Below, one piece after another: positions 8,494-17,203 of a stretch of DNA of 64,000 nt; position 1 is the stretch's first letter, and each line of letters begins with the position of its first letter. This DNA is from Sphingomonas sp. 8AM (GTDB taxonomy: Bacteria > Pseudomonadota > Alphaproteobacteria > Sphingomonadales > Sphingomonadaceae). The notes below the pieces were generated by a model. It was not told the DNA's origin, did not search any database, and was given only the letters and a program-made list of their open reading frames with translations. The stretch is taken from NCBI RefSeq assembly GCF_902506455.1, contig NZ_LR733844.1:2685303-2749302 (forward strand), in the 5' to 3' direction. The translations under genes and the position numbers were made by a program.

Positions 8494-9343
8494 CCGCTTC
8501 ACCCGCTTCGTCGCGATTGACTGGTCGGGTGCCAAAGGCGTTCGCCACAAGGGGATCGCGCTGGCCGAGTGCGAAGTCGGGGGAGAAGCACCGCGCTTGA
8601 TCGCGCCACCGGATGGCGCCGCCGCATGGGCCCGGACCGCGGTCCTGGAGTGGCTACTCGCCCGCCGCGAGGAACCGATGCTGGTCGGCTTCGACTTCAG
8701 TTTCTCGGCACCGTTCGTGACACGCGGCGCGCATCTGCCGGGAGAAACGACCACCGCAGACGCGCGGGCGTTATGGGCCTATGTCGACGCGCATGCGACG
8801 GACGTCGATCTCGGAGCGGCGGGGTTTCTTGAGGCGCGTCGTGGCCGGCACTTCTACCTTGGCGCGGCCGACGGCGTGAAACGCGATTTCCTGCACTGGC
8901 GCATCTGTGAGCAGCACGACGATGGCCAGACCAAGCCATCCACCGTCTTCGACGCGATCGGCGCCGCGCAGGTCGCCAAAGCGAGCTTCGCCGGGATGCG
9001 CTTGCTCCATCGATTGCACGGAAGCGTTGCGATCTGGCCGTTCGATCCTATCCCGCAACGCGGCGCACTGGTGATCGAGATCTACACCGCTATCGCGGCG
9101 CGAGCGACCGGATTGCGGCGCGGGCTGAGCAAGATCCGTGATGCCGCCGGGCTCGACTCGGCGCTTGCCGTCCTCGGCAGCGCCGCTCACCTGCCACTTG
9201 CCAGCTACAACGATCATGCCACAGACGCACTGCTGACCGCGGCCTGGCTCCGCCATGTCGCGGGCAGCGCCGGATTGTGGCATGCCGATCGGATGTCCGA
9301 CCACGTCGCAGCCACGGAGGGCTGGACCTTCGGCGTCAGCTGA
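8477..9343 (+). CDS. uncharacterised protein with RNase H-like fold signatures (DUF429-like)
   Basis: 288 residues. The N-terminus FVAIDWSGAKG, the internal LVGFDFSFSAPF and the C-terminal NDHATDALLTAAWL give three acidic motifs in the order expected of RNase H-like nucleases and DUF429 proteins. The family link is inferred by eye. The ATG at 8477 lies inside the yjbR-like gene and directly precedes the first motif. An earlier in-frame ATG (8288) would add 63 arginine-rich residues read through the upstream gene and was rejected. No biological role can be given. Confidence 0.65.
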   Translation: MAPAPDRFTRFVAIDWSGAKGVRHKGIALAECEVGGEAPRLIAPPDGAAAWARTAVLEWLLARREEPMLVGFDFSFSAPFVTRGAHLPGETTTADARALWAYVDAHATDVDLGAAGFLEARRGRHFYLGAADGVKRDFLHWRICEQHDDGQTKPSTVFDAIGAAQVAKASFAGMRLLHRLHGSVAIWPFDPIPQRGALVIEIYTAIAARATGLRRGLSKIRDAAGLDSALAVLGSAAHLPLASYNDHATDALLTAAWLRHVAGSAGLWHADRMSDHVAATEGWTFGVS

Positions 9344-9368
9344 CGCATGGAGGCCCGCACGATGGCCG

Positions 9369-9444
9369 GCCGGTTTAGCTCAGCTGGTAGAGCAGCGGTT
9401 TTGTAAACCGAAGGTCGCGGGTTCGATTCCTGCAACCGGCACCA
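9369..9444 (+). tRNA. tRNA-Thr (anticodon TGT)
   Basis: A 76-base cloverleaf with acceptor stem GCCGGTT/AACCGGC, D-loop TAGCTCAGCTGGTAGAGC, anticodon loop TTTGTAA (TGT, reading ACA), T-arm GGTTCGATTCC and an encoded CCA at 9442-9444. The 3' part is overlapped on the opposite strand by the acyltransferase reading frame that ends at 9380. Confidence 0.96.
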
Positions 9445-9982
9445 CGTTTTCCATCGTGTCAGCGTCACTGCCAACATCAAGCTGCCCCTTGGGCACAGCG
9501 GGCACTCCCGCTACTTTCGTGTTCGGCGGCACGTCCTTGCGGACGATCGATCCGGCCGCGACGATGCTGCCGTGACCGATCGTGACGCCGGGCAGGATGA
9601 CGCAACGACAGCCGATCCACGCCCCGTCCTCCACGACGATCGACTGACGCTTGACCGGACCAGCCCGCCGTTCCGGGCCGCCATCGTCATGATCGGCAGT
9701 CACGAACTGCGTGTGATGACCGACGACCACATTGTCGCCGAGGGAGATCGGGGCGCTTAGGTCAAAATAACAGCTGCGATTGATAAAGACGCGATTGCCG
9801 ATCCGAAGACCGAAGCCGTTGATTCGACAGCCGCCCTTGATCGACGGCGCCGTGCCGAAGTAGAGCGATAGACCGCGGTATATATAGGCGCGCATCCGTG
9901 AGCTGTATGGATCGTCCGGCAGGTTCGCAGCAATTCCATTCACGATCGCAGTCCACCATGCCCGCATAATTGCCCGGAACAT
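9380..9982 (-). CDS. hexapeptide-repeat acyltransferase (WcaF/maltose O-acetyltransferase-like)
   Basis: 200 residues. A left-handed beta-helix acetyltransferase core is visible: IGNRVFINRSC, ISLGDNVVVGHH, ADHD (candidate catalytic His), a hexapeptide run through VILPGVTIGHGSIVAAGS and the closing loop VAGVPA. Such enzymes O-acetylate sugars of envelope or exopolysaccharides. The last 20 or so residues (VAGIEPATFGLQNR) are read from the antisense strand of tRNA-Thr, so the natural C-terminus is either chimeric or mis-set. The surrounding 9450-10080 is visibly less GC-rich than its neighbours, hinting at acquisition. It starts with ATG 9982; an ATG at 9967 is also possible. Confidence 0.75.
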   Translation of the reverse strand: MFRAIMRAWWTAIVNGIAANLPDDPYSSRMRAYIYRGLSLYFGTAPSIKGGCRINGFGLRIGNRVFINRSCYFDLSAPISLGDNVVVGHHTQFVTADHDDGGPERRAGPVKRQSIVVEDGAWIGCRCVILPGVTIGHGSIVAAGSIVRKDVPPNTKVAGVPAVPKGQLDVGSDADTMENVVPVAGIEPATFGLQNRCSTS

Positions 9983-10152
9983 TGCTTCCCCACCAACAAC
10001 AATTACTTAACGACAGTCCGGTTTTTCGACTCACGTTGATCGCTATACTCTTAGCTGAATACGGCGCGAAAGGCGACTTGCCGTCAGCCGTTCTCGACCG
10101 CGCTTGCGGGCTTGCTGCAACCCGCGCGACGCTCGCTCGTTGCGGCGGGGCA

Positions 10153-10851
10153 ATGAAACTGAAAGTCGCGAGCTACAACATCCGCAAGGCGATCGGCACC
10201 GATCGCCGCCGCAGCCCGGAGCGGGTACTTCAGGTGCTGCGCGAGATCGATGCCGATCTGGTCGCGCTCCAGGAAGCCGACCGCCGCTTCGGGCAGCGCG
10301 CCGCGGTGCTCACGCCCCACCTGCTCGACGAGCACAGCGACTGGCAGCCGGTCAGCCTCGGCATGCGGGCAAGCAGCATGGGATGGCACGGCAACGCGAT
10401 CCTCGTCCGGAAGTCAGCAAAAATCCTCGATTGCGAGCAATTACACCTGCCCGCGCTCGAACCGCGCGGCGCGGTGATGGCGGAGGTCGCGATTGGCGAT
10501 GAATCCGTGCGGATTATCGGCATGCACCTCGATCTGTCGGGACTGTGGCGAAGGCGGCAGGCCGCAGCAATTCTCGCGCATGTCGAGGCGAGCGCGCGGG
10601 CGATGCCGACCGTGATGATGGGCGACCTCAATGAATGGAGTCGTGCCGCCGGTTGCCTGCGCGACTTTGGCGCGTCGTTCCGGTTTGCTGATACCGGTCC
10701 CAGCTTCCATGCCCGCCGGCCGATCGCCCGGCTTGACCGGATCATGGTCTCGCCGGAACTGCGGATCGAGGCGTGCGGCGTTCATCAATCGGCGGCCGCC
10801 CGCGTAGCCTCCGATCACCTGCCAATCTGGGCGGAACTGGCGGCGCAATAA
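10153..10851 (+). CDS. endonuclease/exonuclease/phosphatase (EEP) family hydrolase
   Basis: 232 residues with the EEP fold markers in order: SYNIRKAIGTD, LQEADRR (metal-binding Glu), GMHLDLSG, MMGDLNEW and the terminal SDHLPIWA (Asp-His pair). These metal-dependent phosphodiesterases act on nucleic acids, lipids or small phosphates, and the substrate cannot be told here. The ATG at 10153 follows a GGCGGGG ribosome-binding site. The longer in-frame extension back to 9970 reads through an AT-richer intergenic stretch and was rejected. In sphingomonads such proteins often sit near phospholipase-type genes, but not here. Confidence 0.82.
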   Translation: MKLKVASYNIRKAIGTDRRRSPERVLQVLREIDADLVALQEADRRFGQRAAVLTPHLLDEHSDWQPVSLGMRASSMGWHGNAILVRKSAKILDCEQLHLPALEPRGAVMAEVAIGDESVRIIGMHLDLSGLWRRRQAAAILAHVEASARAMPTVMMGDLNEWSRAAGCLRDFGASFRFADTGPSFHARRPIARLDRIMVSPELRIEACGVHQSAAARVASDHLPIWAELAAQ

Positions 10852-11039
10852 GGTCCCCGCCCAGCTCACGCTTCTGCCTGGGCCGACGCCCGCACGCTGG
10901 CCAGAGCCGCGCCTGCGACCTTCCGTCGCACGCTTCCTTGTGTACGCGGACAAAACTACTGATAAGGCGTCGTCAGGATGAACTTGCGCCGCACCCGGGT
11001 GTTGCGCCATCCAAGAGCAGTTCAGGAAGGGAGCTTATC

Positions 11040-11381
11040 ATGGCGAAGTCGGCGGAAAAGCGCGGCAAGGACGAAACGAAGGCCGCGGAGAAGAAGGTCA
11101 AGACGACTGGCAAGCCCGCCGGCGGGGCGCGCGGTGGCATCACCGCCCCTGTGACCCCCTCGGCCGATCTGGCCGAGATCGTCGGCAAGAATGACCTGCC
11201 GCGTAGCGAGGTCGTCAGCAAGGTGTGGGAGTACATCAAGAAGCATGATCTGCAGGACGCCAAGGACCGTCGTCAGATCAATGCCGACGACAAGCTGGAG
11301 AAGATCTTCGGCAAGAAGTCGGCCAGCATGTTCGAGATGAACAAGTTCCTTAGCGCGCATCTGACTGCGAAGAAGGACTGA
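11040..11381 (+). CDS. SWIB/MDM2-domain protein
   Basis: 113 residues. A lysine- and alanine-rich N-terminal tail of about 45 residues precedes a SWIB domain (LAEIVGKNDLPRSEVV, WEYIKKHDLQDAKDRR, INADDKLEKIFGKKS, FEMNKFLSAHL). The domain is known from eukaryotic chromatin remodellers and also occurs as stand-alone proteins in chlamydiae and many alphaproteobacteria, where a nucleoid-linked role is suspected because the tail is strongly basic. The start is fixed by an AGGAAGGGAG site upstream. It is a single gene, convergent with mprF. Confidence 0.87.
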   Translation: MAKSAEKRGKDETKAAEKKVKTTGKPAGGARGGITAPVTPSADLAEIVGKNDLPRSEVVSKVWEYIKKHDLQDAKDRRQINADDKLEKIFGKKSASMFEMNKFLSAHLTAKKD

Positions 11382-11389
11382 ACTGCGCG

Positions 11390-11436
11390 GGCCACGCGTT
11401 CGCCGCCGTCGATCACGACGCGGCGGGCGCGTGGCC
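11390..11436. terminator. inverted repeat at the convergent ends of SWIB gene and mprF
   Basis: GGCCACGCG (11390-11398) pairs with CGCGTGGCC (11428-11436). The inner arms CGCCGCCGTCG and CGACGCGGCGG pair imperfectly around the mprF stop codon. The position suits a shared terminator, but there is no T-tract on either strand. Confidence 0.4.
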
Positions 11437-13983
11437 GATCAGTCGCGACAGATCGCGCAGGGTGCGGATCATCCCGATTCCCTTGGGTCCGGCAATGTAG
11501 CGCGGTTCCCAGCGGGGGCCGAACTTCTCCTTGTAACTGCGCAGGCCACGAAAACCGTAGAAGCGCTCGCCATTGTTGAACACCAGTGACGCCGCGCGCG
11601 CCCAGGCCGGCGCAAGCCGTCGACCCGAAATCCCCGACAAGGGCGCGATACCCAGCGAAAAGCGTTGATAGCCGCGGTCCTTCGCCCATTGCAGGATGTT
11701 GACGAACAGAAAGTCCATCGTGCCGTGCGGCGCATCATCGCGATGCCGCATCAGATCGACCGATGCCTCGGCATGGTTCTCGGTCAGCCATAAATTGGCA
11801 AAGGCTGCGATCCGCTCCCCCTCCATCACCAGCGCGACATCGAAGCGTTGCATGTAGTCGCGGCTGAAATGGCCGAGGCTGAAGCTTTTCTCGGCGTGCC
11901 CCTTGGCTGCCATCCACTCGTTCGAAATAGCCGCCAACTCGTCGAGCACCACCGGCACCGCCGCAGCGGGGACGATCCGGAACGTCAGTCCGCGCCGTGC
12001 CGCTGCGCGCTCTGCCTTGCGAACCGACCGCAGTCGGGGCGTTTCCAGCGTAAAGTCGGGCAGGTCGATGACTGCCTCCTCGCCATATTTGATGACGTGA
12101 AGTCCCATGCCGATCGCCAGCTCCAGCACGGGTCCGGTGACCTGATACAGCATCAACCGCCCCTGTGCCTGATCGGCCTTGTCGCGAATCCGCCACAGCA
12201 GCTCGGGCCAGTCATCCCTCAAGCCGACCGGATCGCCCATCACGATCCAACTCGCGCCCCGCACCTGGTACATCAGCATCGCTGCGCCGGACTCGGAGAA
12301 CAGCAAGCGCTTGTCATCGATCATCGCAAGCATCGCGTCCGTACGGTCGGCCTGCGCGAGCACACGGGTCCGTGCCGCCGGCTCGAAGGCGCGCGGTTCG
12401 GGCGCATCCGGTGGCGACATCCACCGCCACACCAACGCTGCGAAAAGTGCGACCGTCGCCGCCAGCGTCGCGCGCAGAAAGCGCGGCGCATCCCCCTTCA
12501 GCGCGAAATGCCACCAGAGATCATCCTCGTACGGAACGCGGCGATAGGCGAACAGCCCGATCCAGACCGCCGCCGCGAGCACGACCAGCACCGCCGACAG
12601 CCATCCCGCGGACAGACGAATCTGGGTCAGCGCGGTTCGCCGGTAGAAGGCGCCACGGGTCCATTGCAGCATCGCCGCGAGCGTGAGACACGCGAGCGCC
12701 TCTTCATAATCGATGCCCTTGGCGAGCGAGAACGCCGCGCCCGCGAGCAGCAAGGCGCGCGTCGCGACGAACGCGCCGTCCAGCCGGCGGTAGAGACCCG
12801 GCGCCAGCAGCAGCAGCCCGGTACCGACCAGACTGCCCGCGATGTGGCTCGCCTCGATGAACGGCAACGGCACGATCGACGCCAGCGCGCCCATCCGTGC
12901 GTGCAATGATGGCAACGATCCCGACAGCAGCAGCATCGCCCCGCCCATGAAGGTCGCGGCCGCGAGGGCGACCGGCGCGATGCCGTTGGCGACCGCGCGA
13001 CCGTCGCGCAGCAGCCGCGACGACAAGGGATGGTTGAGCAGGTGGCGACGCCGCAGCCCCTCGCGCCACGCCAGAATCGCAACCGCGACCGCCAGCGGCA
13101 GCAGGTAATAGATGACTCGATAGGCAATCAGCGCTGCGAACGCGACCGAGCGATCGCCGGGCAGCACCGCGAGCACGACCGCCTCGAACACGCCGATCCC
13201 GCCGGGGACATGGGCGAGCACCGCGGCCACGATGCCCAGCGCGTACGCAAGGATGAACGCCGGCAGCAGGGCTGGCGCTGCTCCGTGAACGAGCACGAAG
13301 AGCGCCGCCGCCGCCGTGCTGGTGTCGAGCACCGCCAGCCCGATCTGCCCCAGCGCCTGCGGCACGGTGGGAAGGGGCACGCTGAGTCGCCACACCCGCA
13401 GCGGGCCGCGCGCATTGCCACATAGCATGATGACGGCGGCGATCAGGACCAGGATGGTCGCGGCGATGCCGTGCGACACCGCCGGCGGAATTGCGATCCC
13501 CGCCAGTTCGATCGGCCCGCTGCGCGCCAGCAGCGCGACCGACGCGACGGTGACGACCCCGCTCCAGAAGGTCGCACTCGCGATACCGATCACGCGCGCG
13601 ACATCGGGGCCATCGAGCCCGGCGGCGGTGTAGATGCGATACCGCGCCGACCCGCCGGTCAACAGTGAGAGCCCGAGATTGTGGCTGAGCGTGTAGCTGG
13701 TAAACGAGGCGAGCGCCGCCACCCGCCACGGCAGCGGCCGGCCAATGGTCCGCAGTGCAAGCACATCATAGCCGGTCAGCGTCAGATAGCTGAGTGCAGT
13801 GAAGAACAGCGATGCAGCGATCTGCCACGCGGTCAGTGCATGGAGCGCCGCGCGAATATGCGCGTAGTGCAATTCGGCGGTCAGCTGCTGCATCGCCGCA
13901 AAACCGAGCCCGATCAGTACCAGCACCATGACGAGCGACAGTGCGGTGCGATGCCGCGTCAGCCACGCCCGGGCATCATGCAT
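11413..13983 (-). CDS. mprF: bifunctional lysylphosphatidylglycerol flippase/synthetase MprF
   Basis: 856 residues, matching the full length of MprF/LpiA proteins. The N-terminal half is a multi-helix flippase (roughly residues 15-480). The C-terminal cytosolic half (about 520-850) is the DUF2156 transferase that moves lysine from lysyl-tRNA to phosphatidylglycerol; visible pieces are DKRLLFSESGAAMLMYQ, HGTMDFLFVNILQWAK and SYKEKFGPRWEPRY. The product makes the membrane less negative and protects from cationic peptides and acid. Its start overlaps the DUF2147 gene by 8 bases, and an AcvB/VirJ-type lysyl-PG hydrolase lies upstream on the same strand. Confidence 0.93.
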   Translation of the reverse strand: MHDARAWLTRHRTALSLVMVLVLIGLGFAAMQQLTAELHYAHIRAALHALTAWQIAASLFFTALSYLTLTGYDVLALRTIGRPLPWRVAALASFTSYTLSHNLGLSLLTGGSARYRIYTAAGLDGPDVARVIGIASATFWSGVVTVASVALLARSGPIELAGIAIPPAVSHGIAATILVLIAAVIMLCGNARGPLRVWRLSVPLPTVPQALGQIGLAVLDTSTAAAALFVLVHGAAPALLPAFILAYALGIVAAVLAHVPGGIGVFEAVVLAVLPGDRSVAFAALIAYRVIYYLLPLAVAVAILAWREGLRRRHLLNHPLSSRLLRDGRAVANGIAPVALAAATFMGGAMLLLSGSLPSLHARMGALASIVPLPFIEASHIAGSLVGTGLLLLAPGLYRRLDGAFVATRALLLAGAAFSLAKGIDYEEALACLTLAAMLQWTRGAFYRRTALTQIRLSAGWLSAVLVVLAAAVWIGLFAYRRVPYEDDLWWHFALKGDAPRFLRATLAATVALFAALVWRWMSPPDAPEPRAFEPAARTRVLAQADRTDAMLAMIDDKRLLFSESGAAMLMYQVRGASWIVMGDPVGLRDDWPELLWRIRDKADQAQGRLMLYQVTGPVLELAIGMGLHVIKYGEEAVIDLPDFTLETPRLRSVRKAERAAARRGLTFRIVPAAAVPVVLDELAAISNEWMAAKGHAEKSFSLGHFSRDYMQRFDVALVMEGERIAAFANLWLTENHAEASVDLMRHRDDAPHGTMDFLFVNILQWAKDRGYQRFSLGIAPLSGISGRRLAPAWARAASLVFNNGERFYGFRGLRSYKEKFGPRWEPRYIAGPKGIGMIRTLRDLSRLIGHAPAAS

Positions 13984-14419
13984 GGGGAACGTCCGCGATC
14001 CGGTGCCACAATTGCGACTTGCAGAGCAGCCCGCCCAGGATGCAGCCCTTGACCTTCATCTGGTCGGGGCCGACCTGCTGGATGATCGAATAGAAGCGTC
14101 GGTTCATATCCGGGACGAAGACTGTGCCCGACCAGCTGCCCGGCTTCTCGGCGCGGTAATTCTCCAGCAATGCCGTGCCGATCAGCTTGGGCGTGCCCCC
14201 CTCACGTGCGTCATCCTGCGCCTCCTGATTGGCCCAGACGATCCAGCCGCACAGCCGCTCGCCGCACGGCCCGGTGCGCACTGCCACGCTCTTGTACGGG
14301 TTCATCCAGGTGCCGTAGATCGTCGCCGGCGGGACGGCGCTCTGCGGTTGCGCCACGGCGGGGTCGACCGCGACCGTCGTCAGGACGGCAAGCGCCGCGG
14401 CAAGGCGAAAAGCGAACAT
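13976..14419 (-). CDS. secreted DUF2147-family protein
   Basis: 147 residues with a signal peptide (MFAFRLAAALAVL...AVAQ) and the DUF2147 pattern: GTWMNPYKSVAVRTGPCG, LCGWIVWANQ, SWSGTVFVPDMNRRFY and KGCILGGLLCKSQLW. Five cysteines suggest periplasmic disulfides. I used the ATG at 14419 because the signal peptide begins there. The DUF2147 function is unknown. Its 8-base overlap with mprF suggests a link to lysyl-PG or membrane charge, which is contextual inference. Confidence 0.82.
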   Translation of the reverse strand: MFAFRLAAALAVLTTVAVDPAVAQPQSAVPPATIYGTWMNPYKSVAVRTGPCGERLCGWIVWANQEAQDDAREGGTPKLIGTALLENYRAEKPGSWSGTVFVPDMNRRFYSIIQQVGPDQMKVKGCILGGLLCKSQLWHRIADVPHA

Positions 14420-14509
14420 ATGTGATCCCCTGTGATCCGACGATTCTAGGCCGCGGTTGATTGCCGGCACGTCGACGACGGCTGAATTATCTGTAATGAA
14501 GATGACGGA

Positions 14510-15238
14510 TCAGCGACCGCGGGCAATGGTGGCGCGCAGCGTCCGCGCGATCAGCGGCACGTCGTAGTTCATGAAATGACCGCCAGGCAGGACGATGCGC
14601 CGAATGTTGATGCCGCGTATCGACGGGCACAGGCTGGCGTGTTCTTCCGCGCCCTGGATGCAGGTCAGCGGCGTCCAGTCGATGCGGCGCGCGCTGGGCA
14701 CCGCCGGCGCATCGGGTGCACCGTCCCAGATACCGCCGGGGCTTGCCTTGAACAGCAGGCTGTTACCGGGAACGAGCAGGATCACCTGAGCCACCTCCGG
14801 TCGCAAGCTGCGCGGCAACCGGGCGCTCGCATATTGTAGCATGTCCGCACCGAAGGACTGGCCGATCAAGACCACCCGTGACACTCCCGGCATCCGTTCG
14901 GCACGCGCAACCGCTGTGGCGACGGTCGCTGCTGCTTCTGCCGGAGTGCGGCGCGTGCCGAAGGCCGTCAGCGAGTTGAACCCCAGCACGGGCAGTCCGC
15001 CAGCGGTCAGCGCCGCGATCAGCCGCGGTCCCATCCCGGCATTCAGCCCCATGTCGCCCGACAGGAAGAGCACCTGCGTACCGCGCTCGGGACGGCGCGT
15101 CGGCACCGCGGCGGGATAGGCCCGCAGGACCGGCCCGCCGAAATAGCCAAGTGCGCCGATGGTCCCGATCAGGAGCAGCGCCATACCGGCGACGGCTCCT
15201 GCCACGATCGCGAACCAGTTGCGGCGCGGGTTCGGCAT
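14510..15238 (-). CDS. AcvB/VirJ-like lysyl-phosphatidylglycerol hydrolase
   Basis: 242 residues with an N-terminal membrane anchor (about 9-32) and an alpha/beta-hydrolase domain. It shows the AcvB/VirJ signature: VLFLSGDMGL (usually LSGDGGW), nucleophile motif IGQSFGADML and the late catalytic histidine in PGGHFMNYD, with the CIQGAEEHASLCPS segment typical of the family. In Agrobacterium AcvB cleaves lysyl-PG in the periplasm and is paired with the MprF homologue LpiA, the same pairing seen here. Two bases separate it from the upstream small membrane protein. Confidence 0.85.
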   Translation of the reverse strand: MPNPRRNWFAIVAGAVAGMALLLIGTIGALGYFGGPVLRAYPAAVPTRRPERGTQVLFLSGDMGLNAGMGPRLIAALTAGGLPVLGFNSLTAFGTRRTPAEAAATVATAVARAERMPGVSRVVLIGQSFGADMLQYASARLPRSLRPEVAQVILLVPGNSLLFKASPGGIWDGAPDAPAVPSARRIDWTPLTCIQGAEEHASLCPSIRGINIRRIVLPGGHFMNYDVPLIARTLRATIARGR

Positions 15239-15240
15239 GG

Positions 15241-15624
15241 TCAGGCACTCACGGCATAGGTGATGACGAAACAGGCGGCGGTCAGTAGCAACATTGCGAG
15301 GATGAAGCTGGCATCAGCGACCTGCTCCAGCCGGTGCAGCCACGCGCGACGCCGCGCATCGGGCGTGCGCACCGCCAGATACGAAGCCAGCATCGCGATC
15401 AGGAAGATCAGCGAATCGACTGCAAGCAGATCGTCGGCGAAGCTGGCGCGCTTGCCCCAGACAATGCCGACATGCAGCAGGCCGATGCCGGTCAGGCACA
15501 CGCCGACCATCGCGGCTGCCATCGGGCAGATCAGCCGGCAGACGCGCTCGTCGAGCGCCGATTGCGAGCGTCGCCGCTCACCGGCGTCGGCCTGCGCCCG
15601 GTCGAGAGGAGATTGATCGCCCAT
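15241..15624 (-). CDS. small multi-pass membrane protein of unknown function
   Basis: 127 residues with a hydrophilic N-terminus of about 30 residues and three likely membrane helices (about 34-54, 70-86 and 103-124). No family was recognised. The gene stops two bases before the AcvB/VirJ-like start and probably opens the lysyl-PG module. It could be a partner of AcvB or MprF; nothing in the sequence proves it. Confidence 0.7.
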   Translation of the reverse strand: MGDQSPLDRAQADAGERRRSQSALDERVCRLICPMAAAMVGVCLTGIGLLHVGIVWGKRASFADDLLAVDSLIFLIAMLASYLAVRTPDARRRAWLHRLEQVADASFILAMLLLTAACFVITYAVSA

Positions 15625-15706
15625 GCCGCGCTTCTGCCCGGCGCGTCATCGCGATGCCCTGTCCGGATGATGACCGTTCCGTCATCTTCCACTCCATACC
15701 AGCAAG

Positions 15707-17203
15707 TTATGCCAGCAATGCGACCTGCGGCTGCAACCCCATCATTGTGGCGAGCGCGCGATGGCGCTTCTGCACGGTCTCGCCGTACAGCGCCGGATCG
15801 CCCGGGTCGAGCCGCAGGATCCCACCTTGTGCGCTCACCGTCGCGCGGGTGAGTGGCGCGGCGAGCCCGCCGCTCAGCCGCTGGCCCAGCCGGATTGCCA
15901 GGCCCCATTGCGTCGCGCGTCGCAAGCTGGTTTCGGTGGCCAAGGTGGGAAGCGGCGCAGGACTGCTGGTCGCACCGCCCAATGCTGTCCACAGCGCCTG
16001 TGCCACCATCGCGCGGCCGCGCGCGTCGATGGCTACCCAGTTGCCGTGCAACGCGATCTCCACCCCGCGCTCGGCACGAAAGTCGGGATTCGCCCGCCAG
16101 CCGACGTCGGCAAGGTGGCAGGCGGCGATCCGCAATCGCGCATCGGCCGGCGGATCGTCACCGAAGAGTGGCGCGATCCATCGGTCGAGCAGGTCGCCAT
16201 GCTCGGGGAAGCGCCCGTTTCGTCGTCCCTCGTCGCGCGCCGCAACGATCAACGGATCGTCGGCGCGCTGCTTGGCGGACAGCCGCTCGTAGAGCAGCCC
16301 CTCGCGCAGCCCGTAAGCCGAGACGACCGTTCCGCTGCTCCGCAGGTGCTTGAGCATCGCTGCGAGCAAGGCCGCGGCGTCGGACAGGGTCGGGATACGA
16401 CCAGACGACAGTCCCGGCACGTCCTTCAGCCGCGCCTTGCCGACGTGCGCAAGCGTGCGGCGGAGCCTTGTGACCGTCTCCGCGCTCATCACATATTGGT
16501 GGATCACCGGCAGCGGGTAGCGCGTCGCCTCCATGTCGAGCCGGGCCAGAGCGCGCCACGATCCGCCAACGAGGTAGAACGGCAATCCCCTGCCCGCCCC
16601 CAGCCAATCGCTTTCGATCAGCAATTGGCGGACATGACGGTCGAGCCGTCCACTTTCCCGCAGCGCTGCGATCCGCAGCACGCCGAGCGGAAAGGAGGCG
16701 CGCTGGAGCAGTTCGCCGCGCCGCACCCGCACCAACTCCAGACTGCCACCACCTAGGTCCCCGACGATCCCGTCGGCGTCGGGAATCCCCGACAATACGC
16801 CGTACCCCGCCGCCTCGGCTTCCTTCTCGCCGGGCAGGATCTCGACCGAGAGCCCGGCGGCCTCGGCAACCGCGATCAGATCGGTGCCGTTCGCGGCGTC
16901 GCGCACCGCCGCGGTCGCCACGGTACGCAGGGTGACGACGTTCATTTCGCGCGCCAGAGCGGCGAAGCGGCGCAGCGCGGTATGCGCCAGCGCCATCGCC
17001 TGCTCGTCGATCGAGCCGCTTTGGTTGAGGCTCCGCCCCAGCCCCGCCAGCACCTTCTCGTTGAACAGGATGGCCGGAAGGCGCGGCGGCCCCTGGTACA
17101 CGACCAGCCGGATTGAGTTCGAACCAATGTCGATGATCGCGGTACGCGGCTCCGGACTTCGCTCCGCCTCGGGCGGCTCGACGGCGAGCCTCGGCCACCT
17201 CAA
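15707..17203 (-). CDS. ppx: exopolyphosphatase, Ppx/GppA family
   Basis: 498 residues. The actin-like ATPase fold motifs are intact: AIIDIGSNSIRLVVY near the N-terminus and VGDLGGGSLELV near residue 150, followed by a C-terminal HD-like helical region. It releases phosphate from the ends of polyphosphate (or removes the gamma phosphate of pppGpp). The start overlaps the ppk stop by four bases, so synthesis and breakdown of polyphosphate are co-expressed. Confidence 0.92.
   Translation of the reverse strand: MRWPRLAVEPPEAERSPEPRTAIIDIGSNSIRLVVYQGPPRLPAILFNEKVLAGLGRSLNQSGSIDEQAMALAHTALRRFAALAREMNVVTLRTVATAAVRDAANGTDLIAVAEAAGLSVEILPGEKEAEAAGYGVLSGIPDADGIVGDLGGGSLELVRVRRGELLQRASFPLGVLRIAALRESGRLDRHVRQLLIESDWLGAGRGLPFYLVGGSWRALARLDMEATRYPLPVIHQYVMSAETVTRLRRTLAHVGKARLKDVPGLSSGRIPTLSDAAALLAAMLKHLRSSGTVVSAYGLREGLLYERLSAKQRADDPLIVAARDEGRRNGRFPEHGDLLDRWIAPLFGDDPPADARLRIAACHLADVGWRANPDFRAERGVEIALHGNWVAIDARGRAMVAQALWTALGGATSSPAPLPTLATETSLRRATQWGLAIRLGQRLSGGLAAPLTRATVSAQGGILRLDPGDPALYGETVQKRHRALATMMGLQPQVALLA

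Noticed and set aside
9380..9444. Conserved-looking protein tail VAGIEPATF
   Set aside because: This string is the antisense translation of a tRNA and is a known annotation artefact, so it is not evidence for a protein domain.
10104..10125. Possible copy of the tRNA-Thr 3' end as an attachment site
   Set aside because: Only a seven-base match (TGCAACC) is shared, which is too short to call a direct repeat.
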